Below are positions 62,903-64,000 of a stretch of 64,000 nt of DNA, piece after piece; position 1 is the stretch's first letter, and the number at the start of each line of letters is the position of its first letter. Both the position numbers and the translations under genes were made by a program. The stretch is from Larkinella knui (lineage in GTDB: Bacteria > Bacteroidota > Bacteroidia > Cytophagales > Spirosomataceae), in the NCBI RefSeq assembly GCF_003858645.1, contig NZ_RQJP01000003.1, positions 558,001 to 622,000 on the forward strand, read 5' to 3'. A model generated the notes under the pieces. It was not told the DNA's origin and searched no databases. It worked only from the letters and a program-made list of their open reading frames with translations.

Positions 62903-63928
62903 TCAGAGTAGTGGAACGGAAACCGTGAACCAATCGGCTGATCTACGGATACGCACCGGCTCTTCGCTCAGGTAGGCGTAGCGGGTCTCAATATTGGCCA
63001 GTCCCAGGCCCGAGGAGTAGGTGTGGTCGGTTTTGGGCTGAAACGAATTGCGGACGATCAGCGTCTTTTGTTCCGTTGAAATGTGGATGTACAGAGGCTT
63101 TTTGGCAGAAATAATGTTGTGTTTGACCGCATTTTCCACCAGCATCTGCACCACCAACGGGGGTACCTGCCGCTCCGGACCCTCACACCGGTTTATTGAA
63201 ACCTGCAACGAATCGCCGAAGCGCATCTGCAACAGTGTCAGATAAGCTTCCAGAAACTGCATTTCCTGCTTCAGTGGCACCTGATCCACCTCCCGGTTTT
63301 CAAGCACATACCGGTACACCCGCGCCAGCAACTGAATGCACTCACGGGCGCGAACCGGATCCTGGTGGGTAAGTGAAGAAAGCGTGTTGAGGGTGTTGAA
63401 TAAAAAATGGGGATTGATCTGACTTTTCAGGGCTTCGAGCTGGGCCAGGGCCTTTTCTTTTTCAAGGCGTTCACTGCGGAGCAAGTCATGACGCCAATAG
63501 GCAAACAGATCCGACGAATTGTAGATTGCGGCTGCAATCACCGTAATCAGAAACGCAAAAAACAGGTCGTGAAAATTGCGGCTGGGCTCGTTTTCGGGGT
63601 CATCGAAGAGAACGACAAACCCCAGCAGTTCAGCCCAGAGTACAATGACCGCTCCCAAACCGGACAGCAGGATCGTCAGCATGAACTTAGGATAGGGGGC
63701 CTGCCGCCAGCTGAGCCACCGGTCTGACAGCCGCTTGACCGGCTTGATGACCACCCAGAACACCACAATCGACAGCAAAAGGCTATTCAGGGTTAGAACT
63801 ACCAGCAGATCAGGCTGCCAGCCCACGACGTTCACGTCACTGATGAACCCCATAACCACGGTTAGCGCAACCAATTGCCAGAGTAGCGAGTGGGTAGAAA
63901 AAAAACGCGATGAAGGTTCTTCTAGCAT
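62903..63928 (-). CDS. LytS/YehU-type sensor histidine kinase
   Basis: This 341-residue membrane kinase has four N-terminal transmembrane helices (LLWQLVALTVVMGFISDV, LLVVLTLNSLLLSIVVFWVV, FMLTILLSGLGAVIVLWAEL and FFAFLITVIAAAIYNSS) without an extra sensor domain. The His_kinase domain (pfam06580 type) follows, with His174 in LKSQINPHFLFNTLNTL. The ATPase part has MLVENAVKHNI (N box) and SGLGLANIETRY (G box). Such kinases pair with LytTR response regulators, but none follows on the minus strand inside the window. The gene before it may lie past the right edge. Confidence 0.94.
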   Translation of the reverse strand: MLEEPSSRFFSTHSLLWQLVALTVVMGFISDVNVVGWQPDLLVVLTLNSLLLSIVVFWVVIKPVKRLSDRWLSWRQAPYPKFMLTILLSGLGAVIVLWAELLGFVVLFDDPENEPSRNFHDLFFAFLITVIAAAIYNSSDLFAYWRHDLLRSERLEKEKALAQLEALKSQINPHFLFNTLNTLSSLTHQDPVRARECIQLLARVYRYVLENREVDQVPLKQEMQFLEAYLTLLQMRFGDSLQVSINRCEGPERQVPPLVVQMLVENAVKHNIISAKKPLYIHISTEQKTLIVRNSFQPKTDHTYSSGLGLANIETRYAYLSEEPVRIRRSADWFTVSVPLL

Positions 63929-64000
63929 GAAGTGAAAAATAATCCGACTCGAAAGTACAAAAGCTGGATAGCTGCGGACAAGAAAAAAACGGACGAATCC

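Overview
The window comes from a Bacteroidota chromosome, most likely a soil or plant-associated member of the Cytophagales (Spirosoma-like). The support is five SusC/SusD-type TonB-dependent transporter pairs, FecR/ECF-sigma regulators of the Bacteroidota type, a type IX secretion C-terminal domain, and a TAnnTTTG-like promoter box. The genus is an inference; no rRNA or tRNA gene lies in the window.

Region 1 (1-18786, + strand) is a carbohydrate-utilisation locus. It holds the end of a GH-D clan glycosidase, a phytanoyl-CoA-dioxygenase-like oxygenase, a sugar-porter MFS transporter, an ECF sigma factor with its FecR anti-sigma protein, a strong terminator, and two tandem SusC/SusD pairs. It ends in a large secreted protein with a parallel beta-helix, Ig-like domains, two CBM3 modules and a T9SS sorting domain. 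Only the first SusC has the N-terminal STN signalling domain.

Region 2 (33956-18868, - strand) is a second complete locus that converges on the first. Its order is sigma, FecR, SusC with STN, SusD, GH38-like hydrolase, ROK sugar kinase, DMT-family permease, SIS-domain sugar-phosphate protein, second GH38-like hydrolase. The two hydrolases are paralogs that keep the metal-binding His-x-Asp but lack the usual Asp nucleophile motif. A perfect 35-bp inverted repeat sits inside this operon. Together the genes suggest uptake, cleavage and phosphorylation of an unidentified glycan.

Region 3 (34.0-42.5 kb) is mixed. It has a two-gene arabinan-type module (a secreted beta-sandwich protein and a GH43 enzyme with a ricin-like domain) behind a hairpin-rich leader, a decayed esterase, an unknown membrane protein, a CHRD lipoprotein, a DUF1579-like protein, an alpha/beta hydrolase and a serine hydrolase.

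Region 4 (43-51 kb) is a redox and electrophile-response island. Two separate HxlR-regulator/NmrA-type quinone-reductase pairs are each divergently transcribed across palindromic operators. Between them lie an SDR oxidoreductase, an AraC regulator, a Crp-like regulator, a DUF4267 membrane protein and a cupin.

Region 5 (51.5-64 kb) holds a PAS histidine kinase, a TlpA-like thioredoxin protein, a frameshifted secreted gene, an IS630 relic, an orphan SusC/SusD pair, an HXXEE membrane protein and a LytS-type histidine kinase. From 39 to 62 kb the gaps contain two degenerate interspersed repeat families, a MITE-like element and long palindromes. This makes the right half an accessory region, in contrast to the compact left half.
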